Origin: Arenibacter antarcticus | GTDB taxonomy: Bacteria > Bacteroidota > Bacteroidia > Flavobacteriales > Flavobacteriaceae | DNA length: 64,000 nucleotides | Direction: 5' to 3' | Assembly (NCBI RefSeq): GCF_041320605.1 | Contig: NZ_CP166679.1 | Coordinates: forward strand, 4,326,001 to 4,390,000 | Part shown: in pieces, positions 9,387 through 17,262 of the stretch | How positions within the stretch are numbered: the first letter of the stretch is position 1 | Layout of the letters: the number at the start of each line of letters is the position of its first letter | Notes under the pieces: model-generated | Database searches by the model: none | Told to the model about the DNA's origin: nothing | What the model saw: only the letters and a program-made list of their open reading frames with translations | Translations under genes and position numbers: made by a program

Positions 9387-9455
9387 TTGAGCAAAGTCTA
9401 AATAATAAACTGTCAAAACTATATATTTTTTTTGTGGTATTATAAGTCAAACTAT

Positions 9456-10355
9456 ATGATTGAACTACTCGACTTTTTTGATAATCCCATTGTTTCTAAG
9501 ATCACAAAACTTATACTATGGGTACTCTTCATTGTGCTGATAATAGGTTTTTTACGGAAGCTTTTAAAAAAGCGCATAAGCGATATCTCTATACGCTATA
9601 AAGCCCAAAAAGGAGTTGAGGTAATTGGTTATCTTCTAATCGGTTTATTGATATTAATTTCCTTTACGGTAGAAAACATAGAAAACTATACCGTTGTTAT
9701 TGGTCTTTTTACCGCAGGGATTACATTTACCCTGCAAGAACTTATCCTTAGTATAGCAGGTTCTTTTTATATCTTTTTTGTTCGCGTTTACAAACCTGGA
9801 GACCGGATAGAGATCAATGGAATTAAGGGAGATGTTATTGATATAGATAGTATTTACACCACTATGATGGAAATAGGCGAATGGGTAAGCAGCGATAATT
9901 ATTCTGGTAGAATAGTAAAAATAAGTAATGCCTTTGTCTTTAAAGGCCCCATAAAGAACTACTCCATGGATTTCCCCTTTGTTTGGGACGAATTGGATAT
10001 CCTAATAACCTTTGATTCCGATGTGGAATTGGCTAAAAAAATAATGTTGGATACCGCTACAAAATTGCTTTCGGAATATACAGAAAACTCTTTGGCAAAA
10101 TGGGAGGAAATGGTAGCCCACTATTATATTGAAAATGCTAGACTAGAACCAACCTTAGCCCTGCGTTTAACCGATAATTGGATAGCAATAAATCTAAGAT
10201 ATATCACCGATTACAAGTTGAGGAGGGTAACAAAGAATAATTTGTATTACCACATATCACAAGCTGTTTCGGCCACATATGGGAAGGTCACCCTAGCATC
10301 AACTACACTACAATTACTAAAAATACCCGAATTGGATGTAAACCTAAAAAAATAG
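9456..10355 (+). CDS. Small-conductance mechanosensitive channel, MscS family
   Basis: MscS-type channel of 299 residues from the ATG at 9456; a TTG at 9432 would add eight residues but ATG is preferred. There are three membrane segments: about 12-32 (ITKLILWVLFIVLIIGFL), about 50-72 (GVEVIGYLLIGLLILISF) and the pore-lining helix at about 80-110 (VVIGLFTAGITFTLQELILSIAGSFYIFFV). The beta domain follows (RVYKPGDRIEINGIKGDVIDI), with IVKISNAFVFKGPIKNYS matching the family's Asn-Pro-like turn region, and then a C-terminal alpha/beta vestibule domain. Such channels release solutes on hypo-osmotic shock. Its place after two usp genes fits a stress cluster. Confidence 0.92.
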   Translation: MIELLDFFDNPIVSKITKLILWVLFIVLIIGFLRKLLKKRISDISIRYKAQKGVEVIGYLLIGLLILISFTVENIENYTVVIGLFTAGITFTLQELILSIAGSFYIFFVRVYKPGDRIEINGIKGDVIDIDSIYTTMMEIGEWVSSDNYSGRIVKISNAFVFKGPIKNYSMDFPFVWDELDILITFDSDVELAKKIMLDTATKLLSEYTENSLAKWEEMVAHYYIENARLEPTLALRLTDNWIAINLRYITDYKLRRVTKNNLYYHISQAVSATYGKVTLASTTLQLLKIPELDVNLKK

Positions 10356-10570
10356 CTTAGGGATTTAGGAGTGAAATTTAAATTTTAAAAAACATGATGA
10401 ACGAAGTTACTAGTCTATAGCTCAAAAGAATTTAAAATCCCATTTTCGGAAAAGCCAATAGGGATAAGTATCAGGTTTCCTATTACCGGGAAGTACTGAC
10501 CAATCTTGCGAAAACTACTTTTTATAATCTGGACCGCTGAGCCAAGCGATTAGGCTGGCAAACTACTACC

Positions 10571-11986
10571 TTATAATACCGAGCTAAAGACCTTACCAAA
10601 TCCCTCCTTTAACTTTTCCATCCAAGGTCTACTTACATATTCTTGGTAGGAAAGCATTCTGCTTATATTGGAATCTTTTAGAAAATCGTTACGGAGCAAT
10701 CTTGCAAATTCCCGATCATAGATAATGGCATTTACCTCATAGTTCTGTTCAAAGCTACGATCGTCCAGATTAGCGGTCCCTATGGTAGACACCGCATCGT
10801 CGCTAACGATTATCTTACTGTGAAGGAACCCCTCTGGAAATAGATAGATCTTTATCCCAGATTTGAGCATCGACTCAAAATAGGAACGCACACACCAACC
10901 AACAATTATGCTATCTACCTTTTCCGATACCATCAGGCGTACATCTACCCCGCTTCGTGCCGTTGTCTGTAAGGCTTGCATAATTGCCTGTCCCGGGATA
11001 ATATAGGGATTGGTAATAAACAGATAGTCTGTTGCTTTATTGATAATGGTAAAATAGGCCTGTTCCAGAGAGGGGAAATCGTCATCCGGGCCACCGGAAA
11101 CAATTTGTACCAAGGTCTTATCCGTTTCTGTAATTTCGGCCTTGGCAACCACCAAAGGATCTATCATTTTCTGACTCACAAGGTACCAGTCCATCGCAAA
11201 AATAGTATTCAAATGGCTTGCTGCTTCCCCTTGTATCTTAAGATGCATATCGTGCCAATTTCCCAAAGACAAATCCCCTTTTAGATATTTATCCGATATG
11301 TTGATACCTCCCGTAAAGGCAAGCTTTCCATCTACCACAATTATTTTTCGATGGTTCCTATAATTAAGCGAAGAAAGGAAACGTCCAAATTTAAAGGGAA
11401 GAAAGGGATACACTTCTACCCCCACGGCCAATAATTTTTCTCGATAGGCCTTGCTCAATGAAAAACTGCCGATTCCGTCGTAAATCATCCGTATCTTAAC
11501 GCCTTTGGCTATTTTTTCTTGAAAAAGTACCAGTAATCGATCGGCAAGTTCCCCTTCCTCAAAAATATAGTATTGAAGGTGTATCTGCTCTTCCGCATTT
11601 TCCAAGGCACTAAAGATGGCCTCAAAAGTAGTTTTTCCATCTTTTAGCAGATGGAGTCGGTTATTTACGGTAGGAGGAAAAAAGGAATTCTTATAAACAA
11701 GTTTCATCAATTTTTGATACTCCCCTTTTAAGGAATCCATGTGATATGCTGTAGGTTGGGGCAGATTTAAAAAGGCTTGCTTTTTTAATTTGAGCAATTT
11801 GTTCTTCCTCCTATTTCTTCCCAATAACAAATACAAAAGAATGCCGCCTACGGGAACCGTAAATATAGCTAATACCCACGCTAGGGTTTTAGATGGTCTT
11901 GCTCCATGCAGCAATACAGTAATCACGATAAGACCCGAAGAAATAAGGTAAATTGAAATCAGAATTACATACCACATAGTACCCAT
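10571..11986 (-). CDS. cls: Cardiolipin synthase (phospholipase D family)
   Basis: Membrane enzyme of 471 residues that condenses two phosphatidylglycerols to cardiolipin. Two N-terminal membrane helices lie at about 4-25 and 33-55 (AWVLAIFTVPVGGILLYLLLGRNRR, a PLDc_N domain). Two HKD catalytic motifs are present: NHRKIIVVDGKLAFTGGINI near residue 215 and LHSKIIVSDDAVSTIGTANL near residue 395. Length and architecture match ClsA-type synthases. It is a stand-alone gene, convergent with the MscS gene. An ATG three codons in (11977) is an alternative start. Confidence 0.93.
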   Translation of the reverse strand: MGTMWYVILISIYLISSGLIVITVLLHGARPSKTLAWVLAIFTVPVGGILLYLLLGRNRRKNKLLKLKKQAFLNLPQPTAYHMDSLKGEYQKLMKLVYKNSFFPPTVNNRLHLLKDGKTTFEAIFSALENAEEQIHLQYYIFEEGELADRLLVLFQEKIAKGVKIRMIYDGIGSFSLSKAYREKLLAVGVEVYPFLPFKFGRFLSSLNYRNHRKIIVVDGKLAFTGGINISDKYLKGDLSLGNWHDMHLKIQGEAASHLNTIFAMDWYLVSQKMIDPLVVAKAEITETDKTLVQIVSGGPDDDFPSLEQAYFTIINKATDYLFITNPYIIPGQAIMQALQTTARSGVDVRLMVSEKVDSIIVGWCVRSYFESMLKSGIKIYLFPEGFLHSKIIVSDDAVSTIGTANLDDRSFEQNYEVNAIIYDREFARLLRNDFLKDSNISRMLSYQEYVSRPWMEKLKEGFGKVFSSVL

Positions 11987-12338
11987 ATTTAATCGGTGAA
12001 CTCCAATTTAGTACCCTATGATGCCAATTATTATGATATTGGTCAGTTTTGAAGAGTCTGAATAAATCTAAAATAAAAATAGCTTTTGAAAATGGCGGAC
12101 ATAAGACTAGCGTTTATAGCCAAAATACCCATTTTAATCTAATTGGAACGTTCGGTTTTTTTTAAAAATACTACTCAATTTTTCAATGGAAAGATTAACG
12201 CCAAAAAGTATTCCAATAACAACATTCCCGTTGGCACTGCCTATACCATACAAAGTGGTTTAAGTGCTATTGAAACGGTACGCAGTAATGGATAGGAAAA
12301 ATAGAATATATGTGATAGTTGTAGCCTATTTTCGTTTT
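11987..12338. other. Intergenic stretch without a clear gene
   Basis: About 350 bases between the cls start and the mgtE stop. A plus-strand open stretch near 12184-12294 reads NGKINAKKYSNNNIPVGTAY and ends at a TAG; it has no start context and I do not recognise it, so it may be a gene remnant or chance. Nothing else was identified. Confidence 0.4.
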
Positions 12339-13679
12339 TCAAAATCCAAAAAACCATGCAGCAATGGAAAAGTAGATTATCACGCCACAAATGTCCGATA
12401 AAGAGGTTACCAAGGGCGCACTGGCCGTCGCAGGATCTAAATTTAACTTCGTAAAGACAAAGGGTAAAAGAAGACCAATCAAGCTCCCAATCATGACCAT
12501 TAAGATCATTGATATACCGACAACGACGACTATTTCCGGAGCCCTAAAACTGGCAACTGCAGCTACACCGATCGCCATAGTGATCCCTAAAAAAAAGGAT
12601 ACTATAAATTCTTTGCCGACTAATTTATGCCAATCGTTCAATTTAACGCCCCCTACCGCCAAATAACGGATCATAAGGGTTGCCGATTGGGAGCCCGCAT
12701 TTCCTCCACTATCGATCAAAAGGGGCAAAAAGAAAACTAACGGAACGTAGGATTGAATAACATCTTCAAAATTAGACATGGCTTCACCTGAAAAGACATT
12801 CATAAAGACCAAAACGAACAGCCAAACCACTCGGTTCTTGTACAAGTCGAATATCTTTGCCTTTATGGGATCGGATATAGCGCTTTGAATAGATCCAAAT
12901 TTATGGAAATCTTCAGTAGATTCTTGTTCCTCAACATCCATAATATCATCAAAGGTTACTATACCTAGCAAGACCCCTTCCTTGTTAACGACGGGCAATG
13001 CGACCCTATCGTATTTCTTAAACAGTTTTACTGCCGTCTCTTGATCGTCCATTGCGTTGAGTACAACGAAACGATAATCCATCAGTTCTTCCACAAATTG
13101 TTGTGGAGCTGCTAAAAGCAGCTCCCCTATTCGTATATCACCGATCATTTTTCCAGCATGGTCAACAATGAAGATTACGTTCAAGGTCTCCGAATCCCGT
13201 CCATTATTCCGGATGTACTCAAAGGAGGAGGCTACCGAAAAACCGGGTTTGATAGCCACAAATTCTGGGGTCATCAATCGGCCAACGCTATTTTTTGGAT
13301 AACTTAGTAATACGTTAGTAATCTCCCGTTCTTCAGGCGATAACAATTGAATCAGGGGTTGGGCAACATGCTTTGGTAACTCCTTAAAAAATGTAGTTCT
13401 GTCGTCGGGCTTTATATCGTTAAGAAGGTTCGCAACTTTATGCGGCCTTCCGCCTAGGGCTCGGACAAACTCAATTTGATCGGAAGGTGAAAGAAGCTTG
13501 AACACCTTTTTTTTCCGTTCTCTTGTAAGTAGCCTGAACAGAATGATCTTTTCACGTTTTTGTGCATCTTGCAAGACTCGGACAACATCGTTAGCATCCA
13601 ACTCATTTAAGGAAAGTTTTACTAATCTCCAGTTTTTATTCCCGATAAGCTCAAGGAAATTTGTTTTTATTTCAATCAT
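12339..13679 (-). CDS. mgtE: Magnesium transporter MgtE
   Basis: Mg2+ channel/transporter of 446 residues with full MgtE architecture. The cytoplasmic N domain (about 1-130) has MgtE superhelical repeats. Two CBS domains (about 135-260) include YPKNSVGRLMTPEFVAIKPG and VALPVVNKEGVLLGIVTFDDI. The plug helix and five membrane helices follow (about 285-446), with the conserved pore-region text PLLIDSGGNAGSQSATLMIR and FVFTKLNLDPATASAPLVTS, whose Asp forms the selectivity site in known MgtE structures. Length matches the family. It is monocistronic here; Mg2+ gating occurs through the N-CBS domains. Confidence 0.96.
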   Translation of the reverse strand: MIEIKTNFLELIGNKNWRLVKLSLNELDANDVVRVLQDAQKREKIILFRLLTRERKKKVFKLLSPSDQIEFVRALGGRPHKVANLLNDIKPDDRTTFFKELPKHVAQPLIQLLSPEEREITNVLLSYPKNSVGRLMTPEFVAIKPGFSVASSFEYIRNNGRDSETLNVIFIVDHAGKMIGDIRIGELLLAAPQQFVEELMDYRFVVLNAMDDQETAVKLFKKYDRVALPVVNKEGVLLGIVTFDDIMDVEEQESTEDFHKFGSIQSAISDPIKAKIFDLYKNRVVWLFVLVFMNVFSGEAMSNFEDVIQSYVPLVFFLPLLIDSGGNAGSQSATLMIRYLAVGGVKLNDWHKLVGKEFIVSFFLGITMAIGVAAVASFRAPEIVVVVGISMILMVMIGSLIGLLLPFVFTKLNLDPATASAPLVTSLSDICGVIIYFSIAAWFFGF

Positions 13680-13862
13680 ACGGGTGTAGCATCAACAATT
13701 TATTTAATCGCAATTCCGATTTCATTGAATTTGAATCAACACTATGTTTTATGAATCATGGTATTTTTATACCCCTTAACAAGGTTTCCCTAATTTATTA
13801 AATATCCTTTAACCACTATTTCTATGAGGTTCTAATTGAGACACTGCACACAAAACATCGAC

Positions 13863-14249
13863 TCATAACCGAATAATATCCGTCGGAGTTTCCACGAAAA
13901 TAGTTCTGTCACCTCGCAAAGCTATAGGCTGTTTCATTATTTCTGGATGGTTTTGTATCACGGTAATCCAATCTTCGGAAGAAAAACATTGGACAGTAAA
14001 TTTTCTTCTGTATTTGTAATGTTTTTGATTGACCAATTCTTTAATATCAATACCCAAGCCATCTGCCAGCTCTGTAATTTGAGTGCCAGTCAGCGGAGTT
14101 TTTAAAATATCAATTTCCTCAATTGGAAGGCCATGTGTCTTGGCGTATACCAAGGTTTGCTTTCCTCTTTGAGATCTGGAATTATAATATAATGTAATCT
14201 GCCTATCTGATCTGGATATGACTCCTTTATTACTTAGAGAATTGTGCAT
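13863..14249 (-). CDS. ArsC/Spx-like thioredoxin-fold protein lacking the catalytic cysteine
   Basis: Soluble protein of 128 residues with the ArsC fold: ITLYYNSRSQRGKQTLVYAK, then EIDILKTPLTGTQITELADG, then the late segment PIALRGDRTIFVETPTDIIRL resembling the RPI-x-G loop of arsenate reductases. In ArsC and Spx the first loop is NP(R/K)C-x5-R; here the equivalent residue is Ser26, and no cysteine is near it, so arsenate reduction by the standard mechanism is unlikely. A paralogous cysteine-less ArsC-like family is, from memory, common in Flavobacteriaceae. Its neighbours are an HxlR regulator and a DsbA-like protein, which suggests a redox or stress setting. Function is unknown. Confidence 0.8.
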   Translation of the reverse strand: MHNSLSNKGVISRSDRQITLYYNSRSQRGKQTLVYAKTHGLPIEEIDILKTPLTGTQITELADGLGIDIKELVNQKHYKYRRKFTVQCFSSEDWITVIQNHPEIMKQPIALRGDRTIFVETPTDIIRL

Positions 14250-14421
14250 TTTTTATTTTATTTGTGATGTTTAAATTATTCCTCCAAAAACTTCCGAACC
14301 ACATATAGTACCCCCTCCAATGTTTTACGTATTCAATCTCGATTACCAAATTCAATCAAATAAGCGCTATAGCTTAAAGAGTGGCACCATCTCGAAAAAT
14401 AGGTACAATTAAATCTTATTT

Positions 14422-14787
14422 TTAACCGTGAATTGACTGTCTATATTGAATACCCCACTTTGCCAACTCATTAATTAGTGGGGAAAGGGTTGCCCCGTAT
14501 TCAGTAATCGCATATTCAACAGTTATTGGTTTTGTATTCATTACTGTTCGGCTAACCAAGTGGTTCATTTCCAAGTCTTGAAGTTCTTTAGAAAGCATTT
14601 TACTGCCAATGCCGTCTATTTCTCTCAACAAATCCATAAATCCCAATTTGCTGCCTTCTATAAGCGTACCTAAAATATGGAATTTCCATTTTCCAGATAA
14701 AATGCTCATCGTATCGCTGATAGCTTGCATCCTAACTTGACAAATAGGGGTATCGTTTACTACTGCTTTCTTTTTCATTGTTTTCAT
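14422..14787 (-). CDS. HxlR-family winged-helix transcriptional regulator
   Basis: DNA-binding regulator of 121 residues. It has the family text CQVRMQAISDTMSILSGKWK at about 16-35 with the conserved N-terminal Cys16, the recognition region FMDLLREIDGIGSKMLSKEL, and the wing VEYAITEYGATLSPLINELA. Many HxlR proteins are thiol- or aldehyde-sensing repressors that act on a divergently transcribed redox gene. Here the divergent gene encodes a DsbA-like protein at 14983. The intergenic region carries opposed TAnnTTTG boxes and a large inverted repeat just upstream of this gene, so autoregulation is likely (inferred). Confidence 0.92.
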   Translation of the reverse strand: MKTMKKKAVVNDTPICQVRMQAISDTMSILSGKWKFHILGTLIEGSKLGFMDLLREIDGIGSKMLSKELQDLEMNHLVSRTVMNTKPITVEYAITEYGATLSPLINELAKWGIQYRQSIHG

Positions 14788-14830
14788 TTTTTAGAAAACA
14801 CCAAACTAGGTGTAAAATCTCTAGGGGTAG

Positions 14831-14862
14831 TTTCCTTTTGGAAAGTACTTCCAAAAAGGAAA
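14831..14862. promoter_or_regulatory. Inverted repeat upstream of hxlR, candidate operator
   Basis: Arms TTTCCTTTTGGAA (14831-14843) and TTCCAAAAAGGAAA (14849-14862) are reverse complements apart from one extra A, separated by AGTAC. The repeat starts about where transcription from the minus-strand -7 box at 14870-14877 should begin, so it could be the HxlR operator or a hairpin in the leader RNA. Confidence 0.55.
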
Positions 14863-14869
14863 TACATAT

Positions 14870-14877
14870 CAAATATA
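14870..14877 (-). promoter_or_regulatory. -7 box for the HxlR regulator gene
   Basis: TATATTTG read on the minus strand fits the Bacteroidota TAnnTTTG -7 element and lies 83 bases upstream of the HxlR start codon. It forms an inverted pair with the plus-strand box at 14891-14898. Confidence 0.55.
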
Positions 14878-14890
14878 CACTTATTTTTAG

Positions 14891-14898
14891 TATATTTG
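14891..14898 (+). promoter_or_regulatory. -7 box for the DsbA-like gene
   Basis: TATATTTG on the plus strand fits TAnnTTTG and is 85 bases upstream of the DsbA-like ATG at 14983. The two opposed boxes, 13 bases apart, would let one bound regulator control both genes. A 12-codon open frame (MNEVENMLADIK, 14930-14968) lies in the leader between this box and the DsbA-like gene. Confidence 0.55.
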
Positions 14899-14982
14899 AA
14901 ATAAGCTGTCGGCAGATAAGAATTTAGAAATGAACGAAGTAGAAAATATGTTGGCAGACATTAAATAATTAAAATAAAAAAT

Positions 14983-15918
14983 ATGAATAACGAAACATCT
15001 AAAAACAATCCGCTTTTATGCGATATAGAAACTGGAATGTGTGAAACGACTGATGAAACATCTAATACCGTAACTCAAAGCAATGAGCAATCAACTAAAA
15101 AATCTGTGAAATTAATTTATTATACGGATCCTATTTGTTCCTCGTGTTGGGGCATAGAACCACAATTGCGTAAACTTAAATTAGAATATGGAAATGCCAT
15201 TGAAATAGAATATAGAATGGGTGGCTTATTGCCAGATTGGAATTACAATAGCGGTGGCATTGGTAAACCTTCAGACGTAGCCTCACACTGGGACGAAGTT
15301 AGTGTGCATTACGATATGCCCATTGACGGAGATCTATGGCTAGAAGACCCCCTAGACTCTTCTTATCCACCATCCATCGCATTTAAGGCAGCACAAATGC
15401 AAGACAATGAAAAAGCATTGCTGTTTCTTCGTGAAATTAAAGAATTAGTTTTTCTACACAAGAAAAATATTGCAAAGTGGGAACATTTAGAAGTTGCTGC
15501 TAAAAAAGTAGGATTAAATACCGAAAAGTTAAAAATAGATTTTGATAGTAGTGCAAAAGATTTATTTGAAGAAGATTTAAAGTTAGGAAAAGAACTAGGC
15601 GTAAGAGGATTCCCTACCATATTCTTTTTAGACGAATCTGGCAATAAAGAAATCGTTTATGGCACTAGACCTTATGCTTTTTACGAAATGGCCATTCTAA
15701 AATTGAATCCGAATATTACGAAAAGTGAATACAGTAAAAATTGGGAAACGCTTTTCTCAATATACCCTACGCTCACCGCAAAAGAGTTTTCAGAACTATC
15801 TGGAACTCCAAGAAATGAAAGTGAAGCACAATTAAATGAGCTAGTTGCAAAAGGAAATTTAGAAAAGCACACTACCAAAAATGGTTCTATTTGGGCAAGG
15901 AAGAATACAGGGCGTTAA
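14983..15918 (+). CDS. DsbA-family (FrnE/SpxH-like) thiol-disulfide protein with C-terminal extension
   Basis: Protein of 311 residues with no signal peptide, so cytoplasmic. The thioredoxin-fold active site is CSSC at 52-55 in YYTDPICSSCWGIEPQLRKL, and the cis-Pro loop is GVRGFPTIFFLDESGNKE near residue 207. This is the layout of DsbA-like FrnE proteins and of SpxH, the ClpXP adaptor. An additional C-terminal module (about 255-311, TAKEFSELSGTPRNESEAQL) looks like a small winged-helix fold. The gene is divergent from the HxlR regulator and probably controlled by it. It may handle oxidised thiols or polyketide-like electrophiles; the exact substrate is unknown. Confidence 0.85.
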   Translation: MNNETSKNNPLLCDIETGMCETTDETSNTVTQSNEQSTKKSVKLIYYTDPICSSCWGIEPQLRKLKLEYGNAIEIEYRMGGLLPDWNYNSGGIGKPSDVASHWDEVSVHYDMPIDGDLWLEDPLDSSYPPSIAFKAAQMQDNEKALLFLREIKELVFLHKKNIAKWEHLEVAAKKVGLNTEKLKIDFDSSAKDLFEEDLKLGKELGVRGFPTIFFLDESGNKEIVYGTRPYAFYEMAILKLNPNITKSEYSKNWETLFSIYPTLTAKEFSELSGTPRNESEAQLNELVAKGNLEKHTTKNGSIWARKNTGR

Positions 15919-15996
15919 ATACCTGATAATCACAATATATTATTTGAAATTATAATCTTTGAAGATTTACAAAACAAAAACTTATAGCAACGATAA

Positions 15997-16224
15997 AAGC
16001 AGTTCGATGCCTTAGATCAAGCAATAGGAGAATTGACCCGTATAGGAACAGCTGCTAATCGCAACATTTCCCCTGTGGTCATTGCTTTAATAAAGAGTGG
16101 AAGGTTGCCTGTGGAAATACTAATCAATAGTATTATCTTATTGGTCGAAATCGAAGAAAAGGGTTATGAGGCGCTGACCAATGACCTTTCCGAAATAAAG
16201 ATATTGGTTGACCTCAACCGATAA
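15997..16224 (+). other. Short open frame or gene remnant upstream of dps
   Basis: Open frame following a TAA at 15994, reading KQFDALDQAIGELTRIGTAA and continuing to a stop at 16222; the only convincing part is the hydrophobic-helical stretch SPVVIALIKSGRLPVEILIN. There is no ATG; a TTG at 16033 would give 63 residues. The protein-like text before the TTG argues for a truncated older gene rather than a new short one. It ends 37 bases before dps. I do not recognise the family. Confidence 0.35.
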
Positions 16225-16261
16225 TTAACAAATTTTGAAATAACGTTTAAAACTCAAAAAA

Positions 16262-16735
16262 ATGGCAAAATTAAATTCAATTGGTTTGGACGAACAAAAA
16301 TCCAAAGTACTAGCAGAAAAACTCAATGAGCTCTTGGCAGATTATTCAATCTTTTATCAGAATGTAAGAGGATATCATTGGAACATAAAAGGAGATAAAT
16401 TCTTCGAGCTACACGACAAATTTCAAGAACTTTACGAAGATTTATTTGTGAAAATTGATGAGGTGGCAGAACGAATTCGCACACTTGGGCACACCCCAAA
16501 CCACAAATTTTCGATCTATCAAAAAGAGGCGAAAATCAAAGAAAGTTCTGAGGTGGCTGACGGAATTCAGGATATGAAAAACACACTAGAATCATTCAAA
16601 ATTATTATCACTCTACAACGAGAACTTCTAATTCTATCCGCAGATGCAGCAGACGAAGGAACCAATGCCTTGATGAGCGATTACATAAGTGAACAAGAAA
16701 AATTGGTGTGGATGTATTCTGCATATTTAAAATAA
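16262..16735 (+). CDS. dps: Dps-family ferritin-like DNA-protecting protein
   Basis: Mini-ferritin of 157 residues that oxidises Fe(II) with peroxide and stores iron in a dodecamer. The ferroxidase-centre text is present: YHWNIKGDKFFELHDKFQEL at about 39-58, followed by EDLFVKIDEVAERIRTLGHT, with the His, Asp and Glu residues used at the subunit interface. Length and the four-helix pattern match Dps. It lies in the redox and stress stretch after the DsbA-like gene. Regulation, for example by an OxyR-like protein, cannot be read from the upstream sequence. Confidence 0.95.
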   Translation: MAKLNSIGLDEQKSKVLAEKLNELLADYSIFYQNVRGYHWNIKGDKFFELHDKFQELYEDLFVKIDEVAERIRTLGHTPNHKFSIYQKEAKIKESSEVADGIQDMKNTLESFKIIITLQRELLILSADAADEGTNALMSDYISEQEKLVWMYSAYLK

Positions 16736-17262
16736 TTATTTTAAATACGCAGTGATGCTCTAAATATCAGCATCGGAGAAGCTATGAGGGATATGAAAAT
16801 GAATTTCATGTCCCAATTGGTTTTCGGACAAAATAGAATAGGCATATATACCTATAGACGATAAGAAGGCCCAGTAAAAGCTGGTCTGTATTCGTCTAGG
16901 AATTCCGTAAAACAACCGCTTCGCTTTAAAATATGGAGATGATTTCCATTTGTTTTTGACTTATCCACGACTTTAAAAAATAGCTTGGTTCTTTCGTACC
17001 AGTATTGAGTTATTGTTACTTTCCGTTCCCAGAATCAGGATTTGTTCACAAATAATATTTAAATCTGTGGATACAGATTATCGAAAAATAAAATCCATTT
17101 TGGAATCATAAGGTCTATGTCATTTCTCAGGTTAATGCAGAAGTCATAGCGGTAGATTGCCCATATCAATCCCTAGCTACTTAATAGAAACTAATCTTGG
17201 ATTAGGAATACGAATCGTTAGCGAGTTTGTTATAAACAGCGTTAACATAAAATTAGTATGAA
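16736..17262. other. Intergenic stretch with possible gene remnants
   Basis: About 530 bases between dps and the cytosine-deaminase-like gene. A plus-strand segment near 17130-17256 contains protein-like fragments in two frames (VNAEVIAVDCPYQSLAT and then GLGIRIVSEFVINSVNIKLV) interrupted by stops, so a decayed gene is possible. I cannot name it. No clear promoter box was found. Confidence 0.35.
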
